From positions 1-64,000 of the forward strand of contig CAYZAW010000001.1 in the NCBI GenBank assembly GCA_964476505.1: a stretch of DNA of 64,000 nt, given 5' to 3'. Shown here piece by piece: positions 15,819 through 25,158 of this stretch (position 1 is its first letter; the number at the start of each line of letters is the position of its first letter). The stretch comes from CAYZAW01 sp964476505. Lineage in GTDB: Bacteria; Bacillota; Clostridia; Christensenellales; CAG-138. Below the pieces are notes generated by a model. It ran no database searches. It was not told the origin of the DNA and saw only the letters and a list, made by a program, of their open reading frames with translations. The position numbers were made by a program, and so were the translations under genes.

Positions 15819-18541
15819 CCGAGGAAGAGGTACGCGCGCAATGCAGCGATGATGCGTATAAGTGCTTCGTAAAAGAGGATGTAGCGGCTTCTGTTATGCA
15901 GGCCAGGCATGCGCGCGCCAACGAACAGCAGTATTCCGTAAGGTGCCGTATGCGTAAAAAGAACGGCGAGTACGTTTGGGTAATGGCTTTTGGCAGGTTC
16001 ATCAATCACGTGGAGGACGGCAATGCCTATCTGAACGTGTATTTCACGGACATTAGCGAACAGAAAACGGCGGAGGAGCTGCAAACAAGCCTGATGGATC
16101 ACCTTACCTGCAGCCTTGCGCTGTATGAATTTGACGGAACGGGCATTTCGGTAAAGCATTACAATAAAAACTATTGGAAGCTGCTGGGGCATGAGCCCAA
16201 GGACGGGAACAAGATCAATATCATGGATTTGGTGCATCCGGAGGATAAGCCTGTGCTGGTGCAGGAAATCGTCTCCAGTATCCGGCAAAACCGGGATTGC
16301 GCCTGCGATCTTCGCGCGGTCGACGGCAAAGGCGTATATGCGCCCTTCCACGTTACGGCAACGGTTGAACGGGAAAAGAACGGGAAGTACCTCTTGTACG
16401 CCATGCACACGCCCCTTTCCGAAAAGGCCATGTCCGTGCAGGAAATGTTCCCCATTGCACTGTCTGCCATGATGGCCACCTCCGATGATATTTCTTTTGT
16501 GAAGGATCAGGAGGGCAGGTATATCGCTTGCAGCAAAACGGCGGCTGTGGCCTTTGGCCTTACCAACGAACAAGACGTGATCGGAAAAACAAGCGTTGAG
16601 GTGTTTGGAGAAAGTGCCGTCGCGCAGTTTATGGAGGAGGATCATTCCATTTGGGAAACCGGCAAGCCTATTCTGGACAGGCTGGTCAAGCTGCCAACCA
16701 AAGACGGCGCAACCGGTGTGTTCTGTACGTCAAAGTATCCGCTGCTTGATAGAGGCGGAAAAGTGGTTGGTATCTACAGCATATGCCGTGACGTAACCAA
16801 GGAAAAGGCCATGGAATTTGAGCTGAACACGCTGCTACGCGTTATTCCAAGCGGCGTGCTGAAATACGCGGCAGACGAAACCGGTACGTTTGCCTATATC
16901 AACCGCAGCTTCATGGAATCCTTGGGCTATACCGAGGAACAGTTCCGCAATAAATTCCATAACCGCTTTCTAGAAATGGTTTGGCAAGAGGATCGGGCAA
17001 AAGCGCAGGCCGAAATACTAAAGCAGGAGGACGGCGGCGCAGCCGGATGCTTGGAATACCGCGTGGAGGCGGCTAACGGACAGCTGCACTGGTTCCATGA
17101 CGAGGGCGTAAAAGTAACGGACGAAACCGGCAAGGCATGGCATTTTGTTACGCTGGTGGATATCACCGCGCAGAAAAAGAGCGAGGAAAGCCTGCGCCTT
17201 GCCGAGGAGGAATACCGCCTTGCCACAAGGCACAGCGGGCATACCATTGGACGGTACGACATCAAGGCGCGTACCCTTACCATCACGGAGGACGCCGCAA
17301 CAAGGCTTGCGCTTCCGGAATGCATTCCGGATGTGCCGTACGGCAGAGTAAGGCTTGGCAGGGTGTCCGAGGATACCGCCGCTGCCTATATTGCCTTTTA
17401 TGAAAGCATTATGCAGGGCAAAGCGGAGGGCACCGTTACCTTCCGCAAGCTGCTGTCCAACGGCTGGCGCTGGATCACGGAGCATGCCACCACCATATTC
17501 AACGAGGAGGGGCAGCCGGTTTCCGCCATCATATCTTATACGGATGTAACAGAGCAGCAGGAAAAGGAGCTGGCCTATAAAAAGTGGCAGCAGTCGATCG
17601 AGGAGCGAGATCCAAAGACCTATACGCTGTTTAGAAGCAACCTTAACCATACTACGGTGTTTGACGTATGGGAAGGCTCGCTGATACCCGTAAAGTTTGA
17701 CGATACCGTAAAAACCTTTAACGACAGAACTGCCGCGTTCATCAAGCAATGCGTGTATGAGGGCGACCGGGAGCGGTATGCGGCCTTTGTGAATTCGGAC
17801 ACCATGCTGGCGGAGTATCACCGGGGGCATCGCACAGACTCCTTGGAATTCCGGCAGAAGCTGGAAAACGGCGGTATCCGCTGGCTGCGGCTGACGGTGG
17901 ATCTTGTGGAGTCTCCGCATTCTACGGATGTGGAGGTATACCTGCTGTATGAAAACATCGATGAACAAAAGAGAGCCGAGCTGGAAACCCGGCACATGGC
18001 GGAAACAGACCCGCTGACGGGGCTTCTTAACAGAAAAGCGTTTTTTGAGATCGCGGACATGGTCATTCAAAATTCCATTCCGGGTTCCATGCACGCCTTC
18101 TTCATGCTGGATATCGACGGCTTTAAAGACATCAACGATACCTTTGGGCACGCCAAGGGGGATGAGGCGCTCACGGAAACCGCCCGCAAGCTGCAGGCGC
18201 TGCTGCGCAAGGACGATTTGATCGGTCGGCTGGGTGGAGACGAATTCGTGATGCTGTTAAGGAACATCCCGCATGATATGGATCTTGCAAAAAAGGCGGA
18301 GCTGATCGGTCAGAAGCTGCAAAAGCCCTTCGGCGCAGAAATGAAGCTGACTGTGAGCCTTGGCATTTGCGTTTGCCCCAACGACGGAGAGGAAAGCCAT
18401 GCCCTCTATGAAAAAGCGGATACCGCGCTGTATGCCGCAAAGGAAAGCGGGCGAAACACATTTAGGATTTACACCTCGGATATGCCGAAAAAGGGCGCGG
18501 GTGCGGACAACCATGCGATGATGGCGGGAAAAACGGAATAG
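15806..18541 (+). CDS. Multi-PAS diguanylate cyclase lacking its N-terminus
   Basis: 911 codons from ATG 15806, but the ATG lies in the middle of a PAS domain (MLDMTEEEVRAQCSDDAY) and has no RBS, so the 5' part was lost. About five PAS/PAC units follow, each ending in a linker such as NVYFTDISEQK, SICRDVTKEK, VTLVDITAQKK and ISYTDVTEQQ. The C-terminal GGDEF domain starts near residue 734 (DPLTGLLNRKAF) with an intact active site RLGGDEF near 808, so it could make cyclic di-GMP if expressed. It is a collinear paralogue of residues ~780-1690 of the giant protein at 56427-62342. Expression could only come by read-through from the broken permease. A natural receptor or membrane part may be what was lost. 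Confidence 0.8.
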   Translation: MLDMTEEEVRAQCSDDAYKCFVKEDVAASVMQARHARANEQQYSVRCRMRKKNGEYVWVMAFGRFINHVEDGNAYLNVYFTDISEQKTAEELQTSLMDHLTCSLALYEFDGTGISVKHYNKNYWKLLGHEPKDGNKINIMDLVHPEDKPVLVQEIVSSIRQNRDCACDLRAVDGKGVYAPFHVTATVEREKNGKYLLYAMHTPLSEKAMSVQEMFPIALSAMMATSDDISFVKDQEGRYIACSKTAAVAFGLTNEQDVIGKTSVEVFGESAVAQFMEEDHSIWETGKPILDRLVKLPTKDGATGVFCTSKYPLLDRGGKVVGIYSICRDVTKEKAMEFELNTLLRVIPSGVLKYAADETGTFAYINRSFMESLGYTEEQFRNKFHNRFLEMVWQEDRAKAQAEILKQEDGGAAGCLEYRVEAANGQLHWFHDEGVKVTDETGKAWHFVTLVDITAQKKSEESLRLAEEEYRLATRHSGHTIGRYDIKARTLTITEDAATRLALPECIPDVPYGRVRLGRVSEDTAAAYIAFYESIMQGKAEGTVTFRKLLSNGWRWITEHATTIFNEEGQPVSAIISYTDVTEQQEKELAYKKWQQSIEERDPKTYTLFRSNLNHTTVFDVWEGSLIPVKFDDTVKTFNDRTAAFIKQCVYEGDRERYAAFVNSDTMLAEYHRGHRTDSLEFRQKLENGGIRWLRLTVDLVESPHSTDVEVYLLYENIDEQKRAELETRHMAETDPLTGLLNRKAFFEIADMVIQNSIPGSMHAFFMLDIDGFKDINDTFGHAKGDEALTETARKLQALLRKDDLIGRLGGDEFVMLLRNIPHDMDLAKKAELIGQKLQKPFGAEMKLTVSLGICVCPNDGEESHALYEKADTALYAAKESGRNTFRIYTSDMPKKGAGADNHAMMAGKTE

Positions 18542-18626
18542 ACGAACCGCGTTTTTGGCAAAGGACGGCCTTTGGCAGAGGGTAAACAGCTAAAAGAACA
18601 GGCGGGTTGTTACGAGGGGAACGGGT

Positions 18627-19457
18627 ATGGAGAAGGAACTGATAGACCGCAGTATCGACTATATACTGGCGCATTTTCACGAGGGCGTAACGGTTGGGGA
18701 CGTAGCGAAGCATTTCCACTTTTCGGAGGCGTATTTTAACCGTAGCTTCAAAATGGCTACAGGAAAAAGCGTGTATGAATTTATCCTGCGCCTCAAAATG
18801 GATCAAAGCGCCGTGGATATCAAGCTGCAAAAAAACAAGCCCATTACGCAGGTGGGGCTGGATTACGGATACAGCGCCACCAATTACAGCACCGCCTTTA
18901 AAAAGCACCACCGCCTGTCTCCGGCGGAATTTCGCCAGTCCACCAACGTCAGTGGGATGGAAAGCCCCTTTTATCCGCAAGGGCGGCGCGGGTTCGACAG
19001 CTTTTCGCGGTATGACAGCATGATTTTCCTGCGGGAGCTGGGGGATATGACCGTGGCGTATGAACGGGTGGTGGGAAATTACATCCACCTGAAGCAAAAA
19101 TGGCCGGCGTTTATTGCAGAAAACCGCCGCTATTGCCGACCCGACACGCTGTATATCGAACGCTTTTACGACGACCCTGCCGTGACAGACCCAAACGGCT
19201 GTATTTATGATATCTGCATGACGGTTAAGGCCGGGGATGCGCCTGCAAACACCGCCGTGATTCCGGGCGGTAAATATGCGGTCTATCATTATCAGGGGAA
19301 AATCGAGGATATTTTCTGTTCCGTACAGGGCGTTTTTTGTGTTTGGCTGCCGCAAAGCGGCTGTGTGATGGATCAGCGCTACGGCTTGAACATCTACCGC
19401 AGCATGGATGATACAAGCCCTACGGTCAGCTTTGATCTGTGCATTCCCATTCAATAG
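18627..19457 (+). CDS. AraC family regulator with GyrI-like effector domain
   Basis: A 276-residue protein. Residues 1-108 hold the two helix-turn-helices of AraC/XylS (ISEAYFNRSFK-like: VGDVAKHFHFSEAYFNRSFK, and VGLDYGYSATNYSTAFKKHH, then LSPAEFRQ). Residues ~130-276 form a GyrI-like/SOUL-type ligand-binding domain (VVGNYIHLKQKWPAFIAENR, PGGKYAVYHYQGKIEDIFCS, FDLCIPIQ). This order, HTH first and GyrI second, is that of Rob/multidrug-sensing regulators. RBS GAGGGGAA precedes the ATG. It stands alone, so its targets are not evident. Confidence 0.85.
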   Translation: MEKELIDRSIDYILAHFHEGVTVGDVAKHFHFSEAYFNRSFKMATGKSVYEFILRLKMDQSAVDIKLQKNKPITQVGLDYGYSATNYSTAFKKHHRLSPAEFRQSTNVSGMESPFYPQGRRGFDSFSRYDSMIFLRELGDMTVAYERVVGNYIHLKQKWPAFIAENRRYCRPDTLYIERFYDDPAVTDPNGCIYDICMTVKAGDAPANTAVIPGGKYAVYHYQGKIEDIFCSVQGVFCVWLPQSGCVMDQRYGLNIYRSMDDTSPTVSFDLCIPIQ

Positions 19458-19551
19458 GGCAGGAATTCAGAAGCCGCGATAAAGGGTTTTTGCTATGATG
19501 GCGTTAACCGAACGGAAACGGCAAAAAACTGTTTGAAAGGGTGAAACACAT

Positions 19552-20100
19552 ATGTTTAACGTAAGAAAGCTGCAGGAACAGGCAATATTTGAGGCTGTGA
19601 AGCAGGCAAGCGACGAAAAGACCGCGAGCACGGTCGTGTTTGGAGAGAAGGAAGAGGCCAAGGGCGAGGCGGACCTTGCGTGGGTACAATCCACCATGTG
19701 CAGGCTGGAGCAAGCCTTTGACCAAGAATCCGTAAAGCAAATCCGTATGCAGTGCCAGTGCGGTTACGGCATGGAGGAAAAGCTGGCGCTGCTGCAGGAG
19801 CTAAATGGCGCGGCTTCTTCCATGGAGGAGCTGGCAAGGTCTGAAAAAGCCCGGGCGGCCGGGCTGTCTTATCAAAACGGTGCGCTGCACCTGCAATTCA
19901 ATTTTTGTCCCTGCCCCATGCTGCAGGAGGTGCAGCATTTACCTACCATGGCGTGGTGCCATTGCAGCGCCGGGTACAGCAAGGTGCTGTTTGAAAAAGC
20001 CTTTGGCTGCGCTGTGGACGTTACCATGCTAAAAAGCATCAAATGCGGGGATGATGTTTGCCTGATGAAGATCGTTCCCCGGGAAAACATCTGGGAATAA
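19552..20100 (+). CDS. Conserved cysteine-rich protein of unknown function (DUF6144-like)
   Basis: A 182-residue cytoplasmic protein with three cysteine clusters: CQCGYGM, FCPCPML, and WCHCSAGYSKVLFEKAFG, and a C-terminal VDVTMLKSIKCGDDVCLMKI. The last part resembles the C-terminal strand-Cys-x(4-5)-C-x-x-K/R-I ending of small-molecule-binding V4R/4-vinyl-reductase-like domains, and the whole resembles proteins I recall as DUF6144; both are from memory. The Cys could bind zinc or a cluster. RBS AAAGGGTG lies eight bases upstream. No function is assigned. Confidence 0.65.
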   Translation: MFNVRKLQEQAIFEAVKQASDEKTASTVVFGEKEEAKGEADLAWVQSTMCRLEQAFDQESVKQIRMQCQCGYGMEEKLALLQELNGAASSMEELARSEKARAAGLSYQNGALHLQFNFCPCPMLQEVQHLPTMAWCHCSAGYSKVLFEKAFGCAVDVTMLKSIKCGDDVCLMKIVPRENIWE

Positions 20101-20116
20101 CAAAAAGGATGCAATA

Positions 20117-20148
20117 CTGCCGCCGTGCGGGCTACTGCGCGGCGGTTT
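20117..20148 (-). terminator. Possible weak terminator at the end of the LacI-SBP gene
   Basis: CCGCCG/CGGCGG arms form a hairpin across the last codons on the minus strand. The only T-rich stretch (CTTTTTG, about 20109-20103) lies roughly 15 bases further, so efficiency is doubtful. Confidence 0.3.
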
Positions 20149-22387
20149 GCTGTATCATGGAGGTGATCTCCTCATTCAGGCGCTTTAGCGCGTCCTGCAC
20201 GGTATACTGGTTTTGCAGGATGGCTGTGATGTACTGGTAAATAACGCTTTCCACGCGGGTGATGGGCAGGAATACCCCGTCCTCCCGCAGCAGCGATTTT
20301 CTTTGCCGGTTGGTATCGTAGGAATGATACACAAGCGGCAGCCACGGGTAATGGTTGGCAAGCTCGTCGTTGATGTAGGCGGTTTCCAAGGGGGACTGAC
20401 CGTCGATGATGGCAAAAAAGCTGCTCATGGAAGGATCGCACGTCCATTGGATAAAGGAGAACGCCTCGGCCTTGCGGTGGCAGCCGTGCGGAATGCCAAG
20501 GCCCCAGCTGCCAAGCACCGAATACCCGCTGGGGATATTGGCGTAGCCTATTTTGCCGATCACCTTGGATTTGCTTTCGTTGTTAACGTCCGCTACGAAG
20601 GACGCAAAGCCGATGAGCATGGCGATATTGCCGGTGTAAAAGTCGGACACGGTCTGCTCAACGGTGTAATGGCGCGCATTGGGGTTGGCATAGGAAAAGG
20701 TTTCAATGAAATTGGCAACGCCCTTGGTAAACGACGAGGAATCCGTGGCGGCGGTGCCCTTTTCGTTGAACACCTGCCCGCCGTATGCCCAAACGCGGGG
20801 CATCAGCTCGGGCAGCAGCACAAATTCGTTCCCTGCGGCAATGGCGGTGCCGTACTGCACGGGGGAGTTGGGGTTGAGAGACTGCGTAAAAAAGCTGCTG
20901 ATCACGTTGAACTCAAACCATGTGCGCGGCACGCGCAGCTTGGAATGGTACTTCTTTTCAAACTGCTCTTGCAGCTGCTTGTTTTCGAACAGATCCTTCC
21001 GGTACAGCAGCAGCTGCGGGCCAAACAGGAACGGCACGCCGTAATACCGCTCTCCCGCCATGCCCACCTTCTGCGGCAAGCCTGGCAAAAACGCCTGCAA
21101 GGGGAACTCCGGCGCTTCCACCAGCTCCGTAACGTCCTTTAGGAGGCCGTCTCGCACCAGAAGCTCTAGCCACGGGTTGTCGTACATCACAACGTCAAAG
21201 GCGGAAAGCTCCTCGCTTTTGTTCAGAAGAATATCCATCAGCGCGCTGTGCTCGCACAGCTCTATTTCTGTTTCCAAGCCGGTCTTTCTTGTAAAATCTG
21301 GCTTGGCCTGCAGCACGGCATGCGCGTTGGGAGAATCCAGAAGCAGTATTTTCAGCGGCTTCTTTTTTTTGTTTAAGGAAATAGACGGGCTGGGCTCCTG
21401 AAACAGAGGCTCGCCAATGATCTTATCCCGTAAAAGCAGCTGCTGCTTTTCAAACATCAAGGGGCTTCGCATGTTTTCAATAAGCAGGTGCGCCGCCTTT
21501 TTACCCATCCAGTGCGCCGGGCGCATGGTGTATAAAATGCCGTTACTTACCACGGAGCAGTTCCAGTTTTCCTGCCCGAAGGAGATCATGCGAATGTCGC
21601 TGCTGGTGGAAATGCAAAGAAGCGCCAACGCCTGCTCCAGCCCGTTTGTGATGTTGCGGGAGGTGGAGATCACAGCCTGCGGGCGGTGATCCTTAAAGTA
21701 CTCCATCCCCACGCGGAAGGCCTCCTCCTTGGTGGGGCGCAGATGATGCACGGCGTTCGTGAGAGGCGTGAGCCCCCGCTCCTTGTAGAAGTTATAAAAC
21801 GCGCTGGCGCTTTCCGCCTCGCAGGTGAATTGCTCCGGCCCGGCAAACAACGCAACGCTTTGCCCGTACCCCTGCTGCTCTAATTGGGAGAGCAGATAGC
21901 TGGTGGTCTCGTATGTGTCAAAGGCAACAAAATTACAGTCGTCCTGCGTCAATCGCCTGTCGATGAATACGGTAGGCGTGTGCTGCAGCGCTTCGTAGCA
22001 GTGATAATCCTTTTGGCAGGAGATCACGATAAGCCCGCACACGTCTTTACGCATGAATGCGTCGAGTATGGCGTTTTCCTCCTCCGCAACATCGCCGGAA
22101 AACGCAAGGTTCATGTAATACCCGGCCTGCCGCAGCTCCCGCTCCAGCCCCGCCGCAATAAAGGCGTAATACTGATCGTACGCGTTCGGTAATATAACGC
22201 CAACCTCGCAGTTGTTGCTTGCACGCAGGTTTTTGGCATAGGAATTGGGCCGGTAGCTCAGTTCGTCGATCGCGTTCTGGATGGCCTTGCCTGCCTCCTC
22301 CGATACGCTTCGCGCCCCGGTCATGTAATTGGATACGGTGCCCACGGAAACGCCCGCAAGCGCTGCAACGTCTTTAATCGTACTCAT
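20132..22387 (-). CDS. LacI-type regulator fused to an ABC solute-binding-protein domain
   Basis: A 751-residue cytoplasmic protein. Residues 1-50 are a LacI helix-turn-helix (TIKDVAALAGVSVGTVSNYM). Residues ~60-335 are the LacI/periplasmic-binding sensor (VGVILPNAYDQYYAFIAAGL, VFIDRRLTQDDCNFVAFDTY, MRPAHWMGKKAAHLLIENM). After a basic linker (NKKKKPLK) residues ~345-740 form a second complete domain like family 1 extracellular solute-binding proteins (YYGVPFLFGPQLLLYRKDLF, WFEFNVISSFFTQ, GNIAMLIGFASF, GSWGLGIPHG, EAFSFIQWTCDPS). There is no signal peptide, so the second domain is an intracellular sensor. The protein may therefore respond to two ligands. It is divergent from the sugar transporter at 22631 and probably controls it. 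RBS GAGGA. Confidence 0.88.
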   Translation of the reverse strand: MSTIKDVAALAGVSVGTVSNYMTGARSVSEEAGKAIQNAIDELSYRPNSYAKNLRASNNCEVGVILPNAYDQYYAFIAAGLERELRQAGYYMNLAFSGDVAEEENAILDAFMRKDVCGLIVISCQKDYHCYEALQHTPTVFIDRRLTQDDCNFVAFDTYETTSYLLSQLEQQGYGQSVALFAGPEQFTCEAESASAFYNFYKERGLTPLTNAVHHLRPTKEEAFRVGMEYFKDHRPQAVISTSRNITNGLEQALALLCISTSSDIRMISFGQENWNCSVVSNGILYTMRPAHWMGKKAAHLLIENMRSPLMFEKQQLLLRDKIIGEPLFQEPSPSISLNKKKKPLKILLLDSPNAHAVLQAKPDFTRKTGLETEIELCEHSALMDILLNKSEELSAFDVVMYDNPWLELLVRDGLLKDVTELVEAPEFPLQAFLPGLPQKVGMAGERYYGVPFLFGPQLLLYRKDLFENKQLQEQFEKKYHSKLRVPRTWFEFNVISSFFTQSLNPNSPVQYGTAIAAGNEFVLLPELMPRVWAYGGQVFNEKGTAATDSSSFTKGVANFIETFSYANPNARHYTVEQTVSDFYTGNIAMLIGFASFVADVNNESKSKVIGKIGYANIPSGYSVLGSWGLGIPHGCHRKAEAFSFIQWTCDPSMSSFFAIIDGQSPLETAYINDELANHYPWLPLVYHSYDTNRQRKSLLREDGVFLPITRVESVIYQYITAILQNQYTVQDALKRLNEEITSMIQQTAAQ

Positions 22388-22458
22388 AGCCCGTCCTCAC
22401 AGACATCAATCTGCCTCTATTATAGCGGCTGTTTTGTAAAACAGCAAATGAATTCTAA

Positions 22459-22523
22459 AATTGAAACGATTTAATAAATATTTTACACAATTCGTTGACA
22501 ATCCAAACCGGGTTTTGTATTTT
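22459..22523 (+). promoter_or_regulatory. Promoter of the sugar ABC operon with LacI-like operator
   Basis: -35 TTGACA (22495-22500), 17-base spacer, -10 TATTTT (22518-22523). Upstream, ATTGAAACGATTTAAT (22459-22474) resembles a LacI-family operator (imperfect symmetry around CG). The divergent LacI-SBP regulator is the obvious candidate ligand. Confidence 0.55.
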
Positions 22524-22630
22524 GATGTTATGGCACACAGCACATTCTTGTGATATTCATTTTCGCGGCGTCAGGTCGCTTTTCTTCAAAAGTATGCAAG
22601 CAGGAAGCATGAAAGGATTGAGGTGAGAAC

Positions 22631-24124
22631 ATGGCGGAAACATTGCTGGAAATGAAAAATATCCAGAAATACTTTCCGGGCGTTCACGCGTTGGACAATG
22701 CCTGCCTAGACGTTAAGGCGGGCGAGGTGCACGCGCTGGTAGGGGAAAACGGCGCGGGAAAGTCCACCCTGATGAAGGTGCTAAACGGCATCTACTCCAA
22801 GGATGGCGGCGAGATCGTTTACAAGGGCGAAACGATCGAGCTGCACGGGCCGTTGGACGCACAGCGCAGGGGCATCGGCATGATCCATCAGGAATTGAAC
22901 CTAATGCCGCATTTGTCTGTGGCGGAAAACATCTTCATAGGCAAGGAGCCCATGAAGGCGGGCGTTTTGCTGGACAAGAAAAAGGCCAATCAACTGGCAA
23001 AAGAGCTGCTGTCTTCCATGCATTTGGATGTGAACCCCACCACCATGGTCAACAAGCTGACGGTTGCCAAGCAGCAGATGATCGAGATCGCCAAGGCGCT
23101 CAACAACAACAGCGAGCTGCTGGTAATGGATGAGCCCACCTCTCCTTTAACGGAGACCGAGATCGAGGAGCTGTTCCGCTTTATCCGCCAGCTGAAAGAG
23201 GCGGGGCACGGCATTATTTATATCTCTCACAGGCTGGATGAGCTTTGGCGTATTTCGGATCGCATTACCGTTATGCGCGACGGCCAGTATGTGGGCACCG
23301 TTAACACCAACGAGGTCACGAAGCCCGAGATCATTTCCATGATGGTTGGCCGCGTGATCTACGAGGAGCCTAAGCAGAAAAGCACGGTTCCGCCGGACGC
23401 GCCGGTGGTGCTGGAGGCGAAGGGGCTTATCGCAAACAACGTGCGCGACGTATCCTTCCAGCTGAAAAAAGGCGAGATACTGGGCTTTGCCGGGCTGGTG
23501 GGCGCTGGCAGAACGGAAACCATGCGGGCGCTATTTGGCGCAGACCCGCGGGCTGCCGGCGAGATTTTCTTAAACGGCAAAAAGGTGGAGATCCATTCGC
23601 CCAGCGACGCGGTCAATCACGGCATCGGCTATCTGTCCGAGGACAGAAAGACCTTCGGCGTTGCAACGGGGCTTTCCGTGCGGGACAACTGCGTGATGGC
23701 GGACATCCCCAATTTCCGCAAAGGCCTGTTCATGGACGATAAAAAGATCGACGAAACCACGCAGGAGTACATCGACAAAATCTCCATCAAGACCCCCAGC
23801 CTGCGGCAGCTGCTCAGGAACCTTTCCGGCGGCAACCAGCAGAAGATCGTTATCGCAAAATGGCTCATCAAGCACTGCGATGTTTTGATATTCGACGAGC
23901 CAACCCGCGGCATCGATGTGGGCGCGAAAAGCGAGATATACAAGCTGATGAACCAGCTGGTGGCGGAGGGCAAATCCATCATAATGATCTCCTCCGAAAT
24001 GCCGGAGCTGCTGCGCATGTCTGACCGCATCTTGGTTATGAGCGAGGGTGCGCTTACCGGCGAGATAGACATTGCGGAGGCTTCTCAAACAAGGATCATG
24101 ACATACGCAACAATGAATATGTGA
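22631..24124 (+). CDS. Sugar ABC transporter dual ATPase (RbsA/MglA family)
   Basis: A 497-residue protein with two nucleotide-binding domains. The first has Walker A GENGAGKST (38-46), Walker B LLVMDEPTSPLTETE and HRLDELWRISD. The second has the degenerate Walker A GLVGAGRTE typical of this family, LSGGNQQKIVIAKWL, and VLIFDEPTRGIDVGAKSEIY. It energises uptake of a pentose, hexose or polyol (CUT2 class). RBS GAGGTGAG lies six bases before the ATG. It heads the transporter operon with the permease and binding protein. Unlike the homologue at 14103 it is complete. Confidence 0.93.
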   Translation: MAETLLEMKNIQKYFPGVHALDNACLDVKAGEVHALVGENGAGKSTLMKVLNGIYSKDGGEIVYKGETIELHGPLDAQRRGIGMIHQELNLMPHLSVAENIFIGKEPMKAGVLLDKKKANQLAKELLSSMHLDVNPTTMVNKLTVAKQQMIEIAKALNNNSELLVMDEPTSPLTETEIEELFRFIRQLKEAGHGIIYISHRLDELWRISDRITVMRDGQYVGTVNTNEVTKPEIISMMVGRVIYEEPKQKSTVPPDAPVVLEAKGLIANNVRDVSFQLKKGEILGFAGLVGAGRTETMRALFGADPRAAGEIFLNGKKVEIHSPSDAVNHGIGYLSEDRKTFGVATGLSVRDNCVMADIPNFRKGLFMDDKKIDETTQEYIDKISIKTPSLRQLLRNLSGGNQQKIVIAKWLIKHCDVLIFDEPTRGIDVGAKSEIYKLMNQLVAEGKSIIMISSEMPELLRMSDRILVMSEGALTGEIDIAEASQTRIMTYATMNM

Positions 24125-24140
24125 GGGTGAGGAAACGATC

Positions 24141-25109
24141 ATGAACGCGAAAAAATTTGATTTAACAAAATTTCTTGCTCCGATGGTATTGGTACTGCTG
24201 TACATCTTCTTTTCCATCTTCGGCAACAACTTTTTCTCCACGGACTATCTGATCAACATTTTAGACGGTTCGTACTACATCGGCTTTATGGCCATCGGCG
24301 TTACCTTCGTTATCATCACCGGCGGTATCGACCTGTCGTTAGGCACTACCATGATGTGCGCGGCGCTTTTGGGCGGCGCGGCATACAACACTTGGCATTG
24401 GCCCATGGGCTGGTGCTTGGTGGTGGTGCTCTTAGTAGCAACGATCATCGGCTTCTTGAACGGTGTGATGGTGTCGTACCTAAAGCTGCCGCCCTTTATT
24501 GCCACGCTTGGCACGCAGATGATGGGCATGGGCTTTGGTGCCATCGTTACCAAGGTGCAGACCATGCGTTACCCCACCTTTGGCACGGCGGACGGCTGGT
24601 TCAAAAACGTGTTTTATAAAACCACAGGCGGCTTCCCGGTAGGCGTGCTGTGGCTGGCGGCCTTCTTCTTTGTGGCCTATCTCATCCTCAACAGAACGCG
24701 CTTTGGGCGCTACACCTTCGCCATCGGCAGCAACGCGGAGTCTGCGCGGCTGTCCGGCATCAAGATCAAGCCTTGGCTTACGGCTGTGTATACCTTCTGC
24801 GGCTTTTGCAGCGGACTTGCCGGTGTGTTCTATGCGGCGGTGTACACGTCCATCATCCCCAGCACCGGCAACGGACAGGAGCTGTTGGGCATTGCGGGCG
24901 TAGTCATTGGCGGTACCTCCATGAGCGGCGGTACCGGAACGCTGGTTGGCACCATCATAGGCGTGTTTGTAATGAGCGTGCTCAAGCAAGGCCTGATGTC
25001 CATGGGCTTGCAAAGCCACTGGCAAACATTCTTTACCGGCCTTGTGGTGATAGGCGCGGTGCTTCTCGATCAATACCGCGTAAAGCAGGGCAACAAGGTG
25101 ATCCACTGA
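24141..25109 (+). CDS. Sugar ABC transporter permease (RbsC family)
   Basis: A 322-residue CUT2 permease with about nine transmembrane segments. Conserved segments are VIITGGIDLSLGTTMMCAAL, KLPPFIATLGTQMMGMGFGA, NRTRFGRYTFAIGSNAESAR, SGIKIKPWLTAVYTFCGFCS, GIAGVVIGGTSMSGGTGTLV and GTIIGVFVMSVLKQGLMSMG. It forms the membrane pore with the ATPase gene 16 bases upstream. It is full length, in contrast to the two permease fragments at 13.5-15.8 kb. RBS GAGGAAACGATC. Confidence 0.93.
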   Translation: MNAKKFDLTKFLAPMVLVLLYIFFSIFGNNFFSTDYLINILDGSYYIGFMAIGVTFVIITGGIDLSLGTTMMCAALLGGAAYNTWHWPMGWCLVVVLLVATIIGFLNGVMVSYLKLPPFIATLGTQMMGMGFGAIVTKVQTMRYPTFGTADGWFKNVFYKTTGGFPVGVLWLAAFFFVAYLILNRTRFGRYTFAIGSNAESARLSGIKIKPWLTAVYTFCGFCSGLAGVFYAAVYTSIIPSTGNGQELLGIAGVVIGGTSMSGGTGTLVGTIIGVFVMSVLKQGLMSMGLQSHWQTFFTGLVVIGAVLLDQYRVKQGNKVIH

Positions 25110-25158
25110 TTCCGACGGGAGCGACCCGTTGAGATAAAACAAAATGGAGGAAAGAATC

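Noticed and set aside
20213..21142. A long plus-strand ORF opposite the LacI-SBP gene
   Set aside because: It is a shadow of the real gene: no family resemblance, no RBS, and residue composition typical of antisense reading of GC-rich codons. The same holds for other long antisense frames such as 10449-11930, 15479-16645 and 25171-26574.
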